NCBI GenBank assembly: GCA_014218235.1
Contig: CM024756.1
Span: 69,632,015 to 69,696,014 of the forward strand
Length of the DNA: 64,000 bases
Reading direction: 5' to 3'
Origin: Colocasia esculenta
Taxonomy: Eukaryota; Streptophyta; Magnoliopsida; Alismatales; Araceae
Shown here: positions 1 to 11,532 of the stretch, piece by piece
Position numbering within the stretch: position 1 is the stretch's first letter
Layout of the letters: each line of letters begins with the position of its first letter
Notes under the pieces: generated by a model
Seen by the model: only the letters and a program-made list of their open reading frames with translations
Database searches by the model: none
What the model was told of the DNA's origin: nothing
Translations under genes and position numbers: made by a program

Positions 1-1186
1 TCTACTTATTGTCATGTAAACTATTTCAATGAAAACCTTATGCTACATTATGCAATATGTAGCAGTTGTCATGTAACAATTCTTTCATACATCAATTTGC
101 ATGTAATTCGTGTAACATTTAACACAAAGACATGTAGCATGAAATCATGTAAACAATGTTCTTGTAGGCATGTAGCATGTAACATGTAGTATATAGCATG
201 TAAGTCATGTAGACATGTAGACATTTTCAATTAATTGCCAAGACATAGCCCGCACTATAATAGAGATCAGTAGTCATTTAACATTCACTTATCACCTAGG
301 CAATGTAGTGATGAAGTCATGGTATTTGCGCAAAACCGGGGAAAGTCATTCCCACCTTAACCAGTAGAACTTGTCTACTTCTAGGATTTAAATCCGTTGC
401 CCATGGATTCAATAGATCATTTACATGTAGGTGAACCATTACCATAGGGCATCTACGGTGTTGTTCCTTGTAGGAATCTCTAATATAGCAATGTCTTATT
501 GGCATTCATTTCAATGCATGTTGTAATATATATATATATATAGTATTCTTTCATTAAATGCAATTCTAACATATGAAAATGAAAAGATCTATAATATGTT
601 TATTTTCAGTTCTGCAATTACATTTTCGGTTTATCAGCCCCCTAACATGGCACTAAATGTAACACGTTGTTTCAGGCACATATTCTCATATTTATTCAAT
701 TCTACATGTATCTACTATTCAGAAAATTATTACAGTAGGTACATATGTCCAAAAATTCCAAAATTTTGATAGAAATTCAGAATCAAGATAGACTATGGGC
801 ATACAAAATTTTACATTTTTCTGAACTCCGTAACTATTTTTCATAATTGAATTTCACTAATCTAACCTAACTAGCATGATACAATATTCGGTGAGAAAAC
901 TATATGATTCTGTACAGGAACTGTCATATCATCGTATTGCAGTCTCAACTATAACTTACTAACATGAATCACATTGACAGTCTGTTAATTTTCTTTTTAT
1001 TAATCTCATTATCATAACAAAATATTATTCACATGTTCATGCGGTCTAAAAATCATTACAACAACCTGTGCATAATATAACATTAATAAAACTCACAATT
1101 TATAACCTGTCCGAAACCGCATATCATCATGGCTTATAGATAAGCAAAAAAAATCAATTTTCAGACAACATGGTGCTGATAAACTT
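1..1186. other. AT-rich non-coding stretch with ATGTA-rich start
   Basis: No gene is recognisable. The first ~235 bases are rich in the words CATGTA, ATGTAG and ATGTAAC, loosely repeated without a fixed period. A short (TA)n run lies near 526-542. The rest is unique-looking AT-rich sequence with no credible long reading frame on either strand. Confidence 0.5.
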
Positions 1187-1410
1187 GACGGCAAGGTATG
1201 TGCGTTTACTGACGTAGACGTCCACATACTCTGTCGTTAAGTATAAATAGACGGCGGCACATAGCGCCGTTAACATATACTGACGGTGACACATTGCGCC
1301 GTTTACATATAGTAAGGGGCGGAAAAATGAATGTTGTTCACATGAAGTAGACGGCCGTCGTTGCCGCCGTTAATAAGAAATTGACGGCAAGCGATCTGGA
1401 CGTCTAGTTC
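1187..1410. repeat. Motif cluster A (GACGGC/GACGTC words)
   Basis: About ten degenerate copies of a ~10-base word occur in both orientations, for example TTGACGGCAAG, TAGACGTCCAC, TAGACGGCGGC, and reverse forms GCGCCGTTAAC and GCGCCGTTTAC. The same vocabulary recurs at 1,975-2,160, 3,594-3,720, 4,815-4,985, 16,304-16,490, 16,915-17,130 and 18,785-18,890. The word is visible directly. The role is unknown: subterminal transposon repeats and bZIP-type (TGACG) binding sites are both possible. Confidence 0.6.
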
Positions 1411-1974
1411 TTATGCGCAGAAAACACAAAACCCTAAATGAAATAACGCGATTTCTACCCCTCCCTTAGGTTATTTCATGCTTTAAAAATACAGAAAAAT
1501 GGTAATTAGGTAGTGTATGATATCCTAAACTGAACCCTCATGTAACTTGCCTCTTTCCCTCCTACAGGAGTGATGATTCTAAGCTCGAAGATGCCCGCCT
1601 CGTCTGTGAGGCAGTCCCTTTCCTTCGACTTAAATCGCTCCAATCTGCCTCAAATCGTGGCTCCTCCGCTTGGATGAGCTCCTGATCAAGAAGTTGGATG
1701 AACCACCTTGGTCTAGAAGCCTTAAAAACGCACGAACCAGCACTGCAACCCCTTTCCTCGGCCCTCTTTCTCTCTTCCAAGCACCAGCGTGAAAACCCTT
1801 ATCTAGATGCGAAATCCGGTCTTATAAAGACCTCTCCTGTGATGGCCAGCCCAAATCCTTACCCTAGGATGCGAAACGCTCAGATCTGCGCATTAACCCC
1901 CCCCCCCCCCCAGAAACGGCCGATCTCTCTTTCCTCGAACGGAAATATCAAAAATAGGCAAGTCAGCTTAATGT
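1411..1974. other. Gene-like but unassigned stretch between two motif clusters
   Basis: The base composition is higher in GC than the flanks, and a 3' splice-like pyrimidine tract plus CTACAG lies at about 1,550-1,567. A run of C's lies at about 1,897-1,910. The short reading frames on both strands resemble nothing I recognise and are probably chance. It may be a captured gene fragment inside a transposon. Confidence 0.3.
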
Positions 1975-2160
1975 CAACATAAGATGTCGTCAGCCTCCAC
2001 GTAAATGTCCATCGATGATGTCGTTTACAGGCTTGCCCACAAATTTAAGAAATTTAGAAAATAATTAACGACACAAGAGTATGTCGTTAACAGAAAATCA
2101 ACAGCAGACGATCTTGCCGCTAACAAGACATAACGCCAAGAGATGTTGACGCCAAGTTCC
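1975..2160. repeat. Motif cluster B
   Basis: The same words as cluster A occur here: GATGTCGTC, TGTCGTTTAC, TGTCGTTAAC, CTTGCCGCTAAC and TTGACGCCAAG, in mixed orientation. With cluster A it brackets the gene-like stretch 1,411-1,974. Confidence 0.55.
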
Positions 2161-2621
2161 TCGCAAACCAGCATTCAAATTGATGCAGAAATAAACATAC
2201 AATTTGCAAAATAACTTAAGAAAAATTTCTAGGGCACTACAACATATATACACCATATGTACATAGTTAACCAATCATATATATACATGCATAACTGTAC
2301 TTAATTATAATATGTATAGGAATACACACATATGTATATTTTTATTTATTCACATAACTATGCACACTATGCATCCAAACACTATGCACCCAAACAACTA
2401 AATAAGAGGCGAAATTCGAGGGCCTTACAAAAGGTGACCATGCAGTCACAATTTTAAAAGTAACTGAAAAAAATCTCATATGAATGCATGAGCCGGCAAC
2501 AAACAATTAGTCATTGAACTAGTCAACAATAAGTATAGGGGTCACAAATAGGAACTTCTGGTGATGTCCGTCCAATAACAGTAAGGCTTTCTACTATAGA
2601 GCCCAGACATGAGCTTGAACT
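2161..2621. other. AT-rich non-coding stretch
   Basis: TA-rich sequence with repeated CATATGTA/TATATA words around 2,240-2,340. I see no gene and no transposon boundary that I can defend. Confidence 0.4.
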
Positions 2622-2780
2622 AAGGTGACATTTGATAACACTTATTTAAAATGTCTAAAATCTAATTTAACATCTAATCTTCAAATCTGAAATTTAAAAA
2701 GTACTTAAACATAATAAGACATGAAAAAAAGATGTTTGATAACTAACTTAAATAACATTTGAAGACAATGAGATACATTT
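2622..2780 (+). repeat. Left terminal inverted repeat of a DNA-transposon-like element
   Basis: The core TTTGATAACACTTA, then ATGTCTAA and TCTAA at short spacing, reappears in reverse complement at 20,640-20,680 with the same order. Both copies then run into AT-rich sequence with more TTTGATAA words. This is what the two ends of a non-autonomous hAT-like or MITE-type element would look like, separated by the minisatellite and the Tat-1 insertion. No target duplication was identified. Confidence 0.45.
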
Positions 2781-2782
2781 TG

Positions 2783-3480
2783 GCAGTCGACGGTCGGTAT
2801 TTGACAGTCAGCGCCTGGCACTCGTAGTAGGCTGCCAGTGCTCGACGGTCGGCAGCCACCGCCCAATGGTCTGCGGCTAGTGCCTAGAAGTCAGCAGTCA
2901 GATAGTCGGCACCCGACGCCCGACGATCGATGCTTGTCGTCTGACAATCGACGCCCGACATCCGACAGTCTATGTCCGGTGGTCGACAATCGACAGTCGA
3001 CATCTGGCAGTCTACATCCGGTGGTCAGTGCCCAGCGGTCGGTCCCCAACAGTCAAAGTCTGGTGGTCATTGTTGGGCTGCCAGCGCCCGACGCACGACA
3101 TCCGGCGCACGGCAATTGGTGCCCAGTGTCTGACGGTTAGTGCTCGATGGTTTAGTGATCGGCCCCCCTGACGAGATGGCAGTCAGTGTCTGACTGTCAG
3201 CATTCAACATCGACTGTCGGTCGATGGCGGCAGTCCGTGATCAGTGCCCGATAGTTGACGATTGACATCTTGCACCTGGCAGTCAACGATCAGCGTCGGT
3301 TATCCAACCATCAGGCACCGGCCGTTGACCGTTAGGCACCAGGTGTCTGCCGTCGAGCGTTGGCTGCTGGGATACAACTGTAGGGCACCAAGAGTTGGTC
3401 ACCGGTTGGCAGGAGTCCAACTTTCAGATGCCAGGTGCTAACCGTCGGGCGCCAAGAGCTGAGAGCGTTACATGTCTAAA
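2783..3480. repeat. Degenerate minisatellite (GTCGGC/GACGGTC words)
   Basis: About 700 bases consist almost entirely of variants of GACGGTCGGC, GCCCGACG, CAGTCGAC and CCGGTGGTCAG at roughly 12-17 base spacing. The array starts right after the left inverted repeat and ends just before the Tat-1 LTR. An open frame across part of it is a by-product of repeat periodicity, not a gene. Confidence 0.65.
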
Positions 3481-3497
3481 AAAAAATTGGCACATCT

Positions 3498-4755
3498 GTA
3501 GACGCGAGATTTGGCCCATCTCCCGCAAGGCTCTTTTGGCCAATTAAGCCTCGTTTGACCATTTGTTGACTTGCCTCAGATACCATGTAGACGGCAGCAT
3601 CGATGGCCGCCGACTACTGGTTGGCGGCAAGCCCCCTGGGACGTTGACACCTCCTGACGTCCACATCCATGGACGTCTGCATGGTGTTGGCGGCAATAGC
3701 GCTTGACGTTAACCTCGTTTACCTGGTTTGCGTAACTACCCCGAGAATATAGCCCACTAGCATCTTTCTCTCGCCCATGCACCGCATGGGACCGTTCCCA
3801 ACGGGCATATGGGCCACCTTGGCACTCCCTTCACCCAGTAAAATCCCATGTGGCCTCTCCCCATTCTTGGAGCCTTTAGACTTGGATTGCCATGTGTACA
3901 AGTGTGTTTCTTCACACTTGAGCAGCCAAGGCAGTTGAGCTCGAGCTCACAGTCTATTTAACACCCCCTAGAGCCCTCTAAGCAAGGGGAGAGAGGCTGG
4001 ACGTCCATATGCTGCCCCTTTGAAGGAAGAGAGAGAAAGTTGCACCCAAGTTACATCAAGTCTTCCTCTTCTTCCTCTCACGAGTTGGGACGTCTAGGAG
4101 GCTTCTTCCCGAGTTGGAGGAGCCCTACAAGGATCTACATCACCTGCGAACGAGGATCTTCTCCCCCCTTCCCTCTCTCTTTCTCTTTTACTCTTTAGCA
4201 CTTTTGCATACTACACACACTTTCCCACTCACTCTAGGCACGTAGGTCACCTTCCTACACACCTAGAAAGGGGTTTCCCAACCAAAAACGGAGGGAAGAA
4301 GGGTGGTCATAGAGTTTGGCCACCCCTCTTCTCAAGTCCGCAACGGGTACGGGACTCACCCTTTGGGCTGTTTCTTCACGTCTTGAGCATGTACTACTCT
4401 TCATTAGTCTTATAGAGTCTTGTTTTGTGGCAAGAACGATACGCAGAAGATCGTGGAGCTCTTCTCCTTTGGCCGGCCGAAGGAGGAGAAGTTGAAGGCC
4501 CGTCTCCATCCGCTGCGCGAGGCGACCATTCCGGCGTGACCACATCACTCCTTGGGCACAGGTAAGGCCCTGGCGATCACACACTCCCCATCCATTTTCT
4601 GTTTTCTTGGTTCTCCCTCTAGTCAACTCAGTCAAGTGGAGGGTCAACGAAGTCACCGGCGACCCCTTCATCGCCAACGAGAGTCCGGCGGCATCCGCGA
4701 GCACCCGGGAGGTCCGGAGATCGACCGGTGACGGCCCGGAAACGAGACGTCCACA
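3498..4755 (+). repeat. Tat-1 5' LTR
   Basis: It starts TGTAGACGCG and ends in CCACA about nine bases before the primer site. It includes motif cluster words (GACGGCAGC, GACGTCCAC) at 3,594-3,720. The 3' half (4,320-4,755) is shared with the 3' LTR, part of it in inverted orientation there. The exact end is inferred from the primer-site spacing, which matches that of Tat-2 (28,020/28,031). Confidence 0.75.
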
Positions 4756-4764
4756 GCTCTTTTC

Positions 4765-4782
4765 TGGCGATCACGGTGGGAC
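4765..4782 (+). other. Primer binding site of Tat-1
   Basis: TGGCGATCACGGTGGGAC begins with the TGG complementary to a tRNA CCA end. The same TGGCGATCAC lies after the Tat-2 LTR at 28,031, at the same distance from the LTR end, which supports the call. I did not identify the tRNA. Confidence 0.6.
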
Positions 4783-5463
4783 AGCTTCTGCCACTATGGT
4801 CTTACTGTGACTAGGTAGACGGCAAGAGATCTTGCCGCCTATCTAGGTAAATGTCAACCGTTCCTGCCGTTTAGTTTCTTTTAGCGTCCATTTCTCTTGT
4901 CGCCTACTGTCTGTCAGCGTCAGTCGATCATGCCGTTTATTCTTTGCTGATGAACTGTGCGTCCACCTGCTTGATGTTTAGTTTCATAGAGGCATGCTTT
5001 TCCCTATTTTTTTTATTGTTTTGTTGTGATTTTTGTTTCTATTTGCTTACTGTTTGTTACTAACAGTCCTCAGTCACTGGGGGGTCACTTTTCTCACCTC
5101 TTCTAGCCTCCCCTCACATTTTAGGATCACCCTTCCTTGGTTACAACCTTTTACTCGGGGATTCCCTCTCGGGTAAATCGGGTTGGCTCCAAGGAAAACT
5201 CTGTAAGTCCCTAAATTCCGTGGATTCCCTCAAGGTACGGGGCAGGAGGACCTTTTCCCTCCCTGTCTAGCTCACCTACTCACCGGGATTCAAGTCAAAT
5301 TTGAGTGGACGGCCTTTCTAATCAAGTCAAGTTAAACACACAACTTTGATCTTTAAAAAGTTTGGGGACGTTGTTTGATAACGTTGTTTGGTAGAAATCA
5401 ACATTTCTCACTTAAAACAGTGTAATTACTTCAACTTAAACCAGTTCAAAAATAGTAGGTCGT
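4783..5463 (+). other. Tat-1 leader with motif cluster C
   Basis: Untranslated leader between primer site and gag. At 4,815-4,985 it carries GACGGCAAG, CTTGCCGCC, CTGCCGTTTAG, AGCGTCCA and ATGCCGTTTA, the same vocabulary as the other motif clusters. The remainder is pyrimidine-rich with no gene. Confidence 0.55.
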
Positions 5464-7515
5464 GTGCTAATGGACACTTGGTTGGACCCTATCAATATGG
5501 CTAATGAACCGGCATTTGAGTATGATGATAATGTCAATGAGATTGTCGGTATGATAAACACTGACATTCAGCCCGAGGAATCAGTCCAATCATCCACCCA
5601 GGCCAACAATGGGGAAGTCAGCTTTAGAGTCAACCCCACTCATGCCCAAAATGCTCAAGAGGACCCCGAGTTTTCTAAACTCATGTCTCGCTATTCGCCC
5701 GATGAAATTCTTTCTATGCTTTCCAAGCATACCATCCGGGCAGCGGCGTCTCCTTCCACTCCATCCCCGTTTCCCTTCAATGCCTCTACATCTAGGCCCA
5801 CTCCTAGGCCGGTCACCTCACCTCAGGTGCCCGTCTCTACCTTCACTCCTTCCCCTACCCCCGCTCCATTCCCTACTCCTATTCTCACTCCTCCTTCTGC
5901 CCATTCACCACCTGTTCAAATCACACCCCCCACCCAATCCGAATATGTTCCCCGTTCGGAGGTGGAGGGACTTGTGAGGAAGCTTCTTGCTGAATCACTG
6001 TCCCTTTCAAAACCCCATTCCCTCCAAAATTACTGCAAACTCCCCAACGCATACTTCCCTCCGGGTTTCAAGGCCCCGAAGTACTGCAAGTACGACGGGA
6101 CCTCCGATCCCCAATACCATCGCGCCGGATTTACCATGGATTCCCACCGGTGGCTGTATGATCGGGTCCTTCTAGTGCACCTCTTCCAACAATCGTTAGA
6201 AGGGGAAGCTTTGAGGTGGTTCACCTCTCTACCCGCGTCGGACCTCGTTAATTTTGACTTAGTCTCCGAGCGATTCATCTCCCATTTTTCATATATGGCT
6301 ACCCAAGTCCCTACACTTCCTGACTTGGTGGCAGAGAAGATGAAGCCAGACGAAGACTTCGTCACATATGCCAATCGGTGGAGATCCATGCCGTCTAGGG
6401 CAGATATTCCCATTCCGGAGTCCCAAGCCATCACCATGTTGGTTACCAACACCACCCCCGCTCTCTGTTCTATCCTGACGTTGAGTGAGTTCCCCTCATT
6501 CACACATCTTTACAACCGAGCCAGGGTGTTTCAGAGCCAAATTAAGGACTCCTCTCTGCCATATTTCTTCGAAGGGAAGCCCAAGGGATATAAGGCTCCT
6601 ATGGCACCTACCACCGAAGGGGTGACCGTCAATGAGTATGTCAGTGCCTGCAGTCAACCGCTGAGGCCTCCCAACAAGCCCTCTAATCCTCCTTCCAATC
6701 CTCACCAATTCTCGTCACATCCCTCCAAACCTTATTCTGCTGTACCTCCCCCTCCTGCTGGCTACACCAGACCTGGCCCCAAAAGGTCGCATTACCCTCC
6801 TTTCCTGAGACTCTCGAGGACATATTATTCACCCTCATGTCCTGCGATGCAATCCAACTCCCCCCACAAAGGGAGAACACCAATCCGAGGGTGGACACCT
6901 CTAAATATTGTCCATACCATAGGGCCCATGGTCATTTCATCAACAATTGCTTTACCTTTCGTGACTGGGTCTATGACATGAATGACCAAGGTAGAATCAA
7001 CTGGGATGACGTCAAGGTGGCCATAGCAATGTCTAGGTACACCAAGAAAGACCTTGGCATTTTCAGTAACCCTGTCCCCAACCACCAAAGCAACAATCCC
7101 TCCTCCTCTAAAACCCATGAGAGTGTGCATACCATGATACACCTAGGACCCCGGGTTGTGAGGAGAGAGCAACAGTGGGGGGTAGAAGGTTCCGAGGAGT
7201 GGTACCCATGTCCCACTGCAGAGTCTCAGGAGCCCTCCACGTCAATAGATGCCATTCTAGAGGAGAGACCTTTAGTGCTCATCCAACCTCCTCAGGATGC
7301 CTACCCTACTATCTTCACCCCCCTACTTGTGAGCCATCTATCAGACCCCTCCAGCTTATCCTCCCTAAGTCCCAGGAGGCCGTTCATGTCACCCTCAGGA
7401 ATCGAATTGTTCCTCCACCTCCGCGGCCATCCCAAGATGAGGAGGATAATGGGCCTCCACCCCCGCCGACACCGAATATGATATTCTCCAACATCTTGAT
7501 AAGACGCCCACGAGG
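5464..7515 (+). pseudogene. gag: Tat-1 gag, frameshifted
   Basis: Gag builds the cytoplasmic virus-like particle that packages element RNA. The first frame (5,464 to about 6,780) holds a proline-rich N-terminal part (residues ~90-165) and then the conserved capsid core (residues ~195-365), with signatures FKAPKYCKYDGTSDP, GEALRWFTSLP and ANRWRS. A frameshift near 6,780-6,830 moves the reading to another frame. That frame holds a CPYHRAHGHFINNC cluster, the Tat-type replacement for the zinc knuckle, at about 6,910-6,950. Two Met codons precede the alignable core. The start at 5,464 is the first ATG of the frame and is only a convention. Confidence 0.8.
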
Positions 7516-7992
7516 GTGTCCATTTTAGAATTGATTCGGAGGTCGCCATCACATCAATCCACTCTCCTCCAGTTTCTCCAGAAGGTCATGGTCAATGATG
7601 ACCTCCCTCCTAGTGGGGTCACCAACGCCATTCTATCCCTCACCCAAGGACCCTCGATATCTTTTTCAGACAAGGATCTTGCCACCCCCGAGTGTCGTTC
7701 ACTTCCTCTCTGTCTCACCATCAACCTCAATGGGGTTTCGGTGGACTCCACTCTTATCGACATCGGGGCTTCTATTAATGTCTGTCCGATGAAGACCCTT
7801 AAGTAGTTGGGTTTAGGGGAAGAAAATCTGGAGAAGAGTTGCTCACCATCGCTGCCTACGACAACTCCAAAAGGGTTGCCAAAGGCAAAATTGTTCTCAA
7901 GCTGGAAGTCAGACCCATTACCATGTCCACTGAATTCCTAGTTCTTGACGTCGATCCGACCTACAAGGCCATCCTCGGTCATCCTTGGCTAG
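7516..7992 (+). pseudogene. Tat-1 aspartic protease, broken
   Basis: The retroviral-type protease cuts the Gag-Pol polyprotein. The active-site loop reads LIDIGASINVCP near 7,755-7,790, where the family has D-T/S-G; the middle residue is Ile, so activity is unlikely. A TAG follows at 7,804. After a frame change, the C-terminal signature ILGHPWL is at about 7,970-7,990. The order (loop, then ILG-x-PWL) and its place between gag and RT fit the Tat protease. Confidence 0.75.
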
Positions 7993-9016
7993 AGCAAACT
8001 TAGGGGTCCCTTCCACCACCCACCAATGTTTCAAATTCCCCTTCAATGGACGGGTCATTAAAATCAAGAGCATTCCAATCCTGGAGACCCTTAATGCGGT
8101 CACCACAGAGCATATGCGCATCTTTTCATTCCAGATAAGGGGAAGAAACCAGTCATGTCAATCTTTGACTTCCCCTCACCCTGTGAGCTCAGCCAACCTC
8201 CCCAGCCTGCTGAAGAACACCATGTCCCATGCCCCCCGGGAAAAGGTTGGGAAGTGATGGCCAATATCGGCTATTCTCATGGCCACGGGTTACGCGCAGA
8301 CGAACAAGGATAGGTCCAGAGTGTCCACGCTATTAGAAGGTTGTTAGCCAAGGCCGGTCTGGGCTTCCGCCCAGACCCTGTCCATCCGAACCCATTTATA
8401 CCCTATCAACCTCTTACCTGGACTTTAAAGGGGCATTTTGTCCAAGGGCCAACCCAGTTGGGGACCTGGGAGCCCTTAATAGATGAAATACCTTGCTCTG
8501 AGAGTGAGGATGAAGAAGAAGAGGATGAGGTGGTAGAAATAGAGGATATTTCTGACGATTTTGGCCTCCTCTCACTCTTTGGGTCTGATCTCCCTTCTCC
8601 CCCATCTTCACCACCATCATCTCCATCTCCCTCTACTTCTGTGTGCCCGCCACGCAATTCAGTTCCTCCATCCACCTCCAATCCCCTTCTTTCTCCTCCT
8701 ATCCTCTCTCCATCCTGAACCTGGCTAGTCGAGGCCGCCTTGAGCCAACAACTTATGGTTTTAGGCCTTAATACCAAAAAATGCCAATTTTAAAAAATGG
8801 GAATATGAAGTCTCCATCGAGCACCCATCCGCTCTGGGGTCTCCTCCGCTCGGCCAGGGGCTGACACTTTCATGTATAAATCCCTCTTCCTCTTACCCCT
8901 CTAGGGGCACTTCCCCTGTACATAGTTTTGTACATAGCGGTCCTGTAAATAGTGGTCTGGATTCTAGCTTAGAGTCGGGTCTAGGTTTAGGAGAGTCTAG
9001 TTCCTCTCAGCCATGT
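7993..9016 (+). pseudogene. Tat-1 protease-RT linker region
   Basis: This stretch joins the protease to RT in Tat polyproteins and is poorly conserved. A frame at 8,341-8,718 begins with a recognisable Tat-like FRPDPVHPNPF segment, then a very acidic run (SESEDEEEEDEVVEIED) and a Pro/Ser-rich tail. Stops separate it from both sides. No enzymatic domain is visible. Confidence 0.5.
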
Positions 9017-10745
9017 GTGCGCAAGGAGAAGGGTAGGCAAGTCCCTGCCAGTTTTGTCATGGCCTTGGCTGAGAGATGTGCTAAGTTAAGTCAAGTCCTA
9101 GAGTTTCTTGAGGATCCTGCTCTCGTCGAGTCTGACTTTGAGGAAGGTGACTCTGTAGATGATGGTTTAGGAGTTTATTTGTTAGATTTTGATGAGGAGG
9201 GTGAGTTGGGAGATCTTGGGTCGGGAGAAGAGGACCCAGTGAGCTCTTATGTGGATGGCACAAAGAGGTTCGACGAGCCAACCATGGCTGCAGACGAGCC
9301 CACTAAAGAAGTCAACCTTGGCACTGAAGAATCCCCGAAGATAGTTTTGATTAGTGCCAATTTGAGTGTTGAAGAAGAAGAAGCCTTGGTAGCCATTCTT
9401 AAAGAATTCTCCGACGGATTTGCTTGGTCATACGAGGACATGCCGGGACTCGACACCTCTTTGGTTGAGCACCGGTTGGTCCTAAAAGGTGACGCAAAGG
9501 CCGTCAAGCAAAAGTTGAGAAGGCTACATCCTAAGCTTGCACTCAAGATCAAAGAGGAGGTTGACAAGTTGCACAAAGCCAAATTTATTAGGGTTGTGCT
9601 ATATCCACAGTGGGTAGCTAATATCGTCCCTGTAATGAAGAAGGACGGTAAGGTTAGAAACTGTATAGATTTCCGTGACCTTAATCGTGCTTGCCCAAAG
9701 GACGATTTCCCTCTCCCACACATAGATGTCCTAGTGGACAATACTGCCGGTTTCGAATTGTTGTCATTTATGGATGGTTTCTCTGGGTACAACCATATTT
9801 GCTTGGCGGAGGAAGACCAGGAGAAAACTTCATTTACAACGCCCTGGGGAACTTATTGTTATGTCGTCATGCCCTTCGGATTAAAGAATGCGGGAGCAAC
9901 CTATCAAAGGGCCATGATGGCGATTTTTCATGACATGATGCATGTGCACATGGAGGTCTATGTAGATGATGTCTTGGTTAAGTCAAAGACTCGACATGGC
10001 CATGCTGAGGTCCTCCGGGCAGTTCTCCAAAGGTCTAGAGAGCACAATCTTAAGATGAACCCCAAGAAGTGCGTCATTGGTGTCTCTTCGGGGAAACTGC
10101 TTGGGTTCATAGTAAGTAAGAGGGGAATTGAGATTGATCCTAACAAGGCCAAAGAAATAATTGACATGCCTCCTCCTACGAATATCATAGAAGTCAGAGG
10201 GCTAATTGGCAGACTCCAGTTTATTCGGAGATTTATCTCCCAGTATTCAATCCGCTGTAAGCCCTTCTACGAGATGCTTAGAGGAGAGGAAAAGTTTGAT
10301 TGGGACGATAAATGTCAGAAGGCCTTTGATGAATTGAAGAGCTATCTTTTTAATCCCCATGTTCTCGCTCCTCCGGTCCCGGGTCGGCCTTTACTGCTCT
10401 ATGTGTCAACCACTGAGGACTCAACTGAACCGGTTTTGGCCCAATACGACGACGAGAAGGAGAGAGCGGTGTACTATTTATCCAAGTTATTCAATGAGGC
10501 TGAAAAGAAGTACACTGCCATGGAAAGAATGTGCGCGGCCGTCGTCTGGGTTGCCTAGAAGTTGAAGCACTATTTCTTGGCTCATGAAGTGAAACTTCTA
10601 GCGCGTATGGACCCTATTCGGTACTTGCTTGAGAAGCCCGTCCTGACTGAGCTGTTGATGAGGTGGAAAAGCTTCCTTAACCAATTGATATCACCTATGT
10701 CAACCGAAAGTCAATCAAGGGGCATGCCATAGCCGAGCATTTGTC
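9017..10745 (+). pseudogene. pol: Tat-1 reverse transcriptase and RNase H
   Basis: This copies element RNA into DNA and removes the RNA strand. The open frame 9,017-10,558 (513 residues) holds the entry segment (EEEEALVAILKEFSDGFAWS, ~residue 118), the RT fingers (FRDLNRACPKDDFPLP), the palm with catalytic YVDD (YVDDVLVKS, ~residue 315), and thumb and connection. The first RNase H then begins (LLLYVSTTEDSTEPVLAQ). Its catalytic-position residues are poorly kept, as is usual for the degenerate Tat RNase H. A TAG at 10,556 interrupts AxKLKHYFLAHEV where the family has Gln. The remainder runs to 10,745 with a frame change near 10,680. This is the best-preserved domain of the element. Confidence 0.9.
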
Positions 10746-11532
10746 CCACCACCCCTTACCTTTATACTCTCTCGTTGATGAAAGCTTTCCCGATGAAGAG
10801 TTAGGAGCCATTATTGATGGTGAACCTTCATGGGTGCTTTACTTCGACGGGGCTCTCAATTCCAAAGGGTGTGGGATAGGGGCAGTCCTCCTCTCACCGG
10901 AAGGGGTAGTCATTCCGCACGCCTACCAATTAACCTTCCGAGCCACGAACAATGTGGCTGAGTACGAGGCGCTCTTAGTTGGGCTGAAAATGGCTTTATT
11001 GCTCGGAGTCAAGGTGTTAAGGATTATTGGAGATTCGTAGTTGATACTCCGGAAATCTCTTAGCATGTACCAGACCCGGAACCACAAGCTGAAACCATAC
11101 CAAGAGTTGGTAGGAAAAGTAGTCCGACAGTTTAGGAAGCTCACTTTAGTTCACACTCCTAGGGCCCAAAATATCCTAGCAGATTCACTCGCCTCCCTCG
11201 CATCTTCCATTCCCATTCCTTTGGGAAAGTCATCTGAAACCGTCTCTGTTCAGAGGTTAAGAGTCCCTTCCCATGTCGATCCGTGGTTCTCTCAGCTCGT
11301 GCGTCCTTCTCCATCCCTTCGGGTCCATGCGCTCTCAAAGAGCCAGAAATTGACCTTGAAGATGGCCATCCTTGGTATTTTGACCTCGAAAACTTTCTCT
11401 AAGATGGATCCTTCCCTGACTATGCCACCTCTGCCGATAGACGGCAATTCGTCGCGTCTCGGAGCATTACAAGATCATAGGTGGCATTCTGTACAAAAAA
11501 TCTCTCAGCGGGGTCCATCTCCATTGCCTTGA
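10741..11532 (+). pseudogene. Tat-1 second (archaeal-type) RNase H
   Basis: Tat elements carry an additional RNase H after the normal one. The fold signatures are in order: YFDGALNSKGCGIGAVL (first Asp, ~10,843), NVAEYEALLVGLKMAL (Glu, ~10,960), IIGDS (Asp, ~11,030) and ILADSLASLAS (last Asp, ~11,175-11,210). A TAG at 11,038-11,040 splits the domain right after GDS, at a position that is Gln in the family; the frame continues unchanged to 11,532. The downstream 300 bases form the tether to integrase. Confidence 0.85.

Noticed and set aside
2228..2242. CACTA transposon end (CACTACAA)
   Set aside because: The word occurs once, no matching TTGTAGTG partner with subterminal repeats is found at a sensible distance, and the flanks do not show a duplication.
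2838..3140. 100-codon frame in the minisatellite
   Set aside because: It follows repeat periodicity and has repeat-like composition without any domain.
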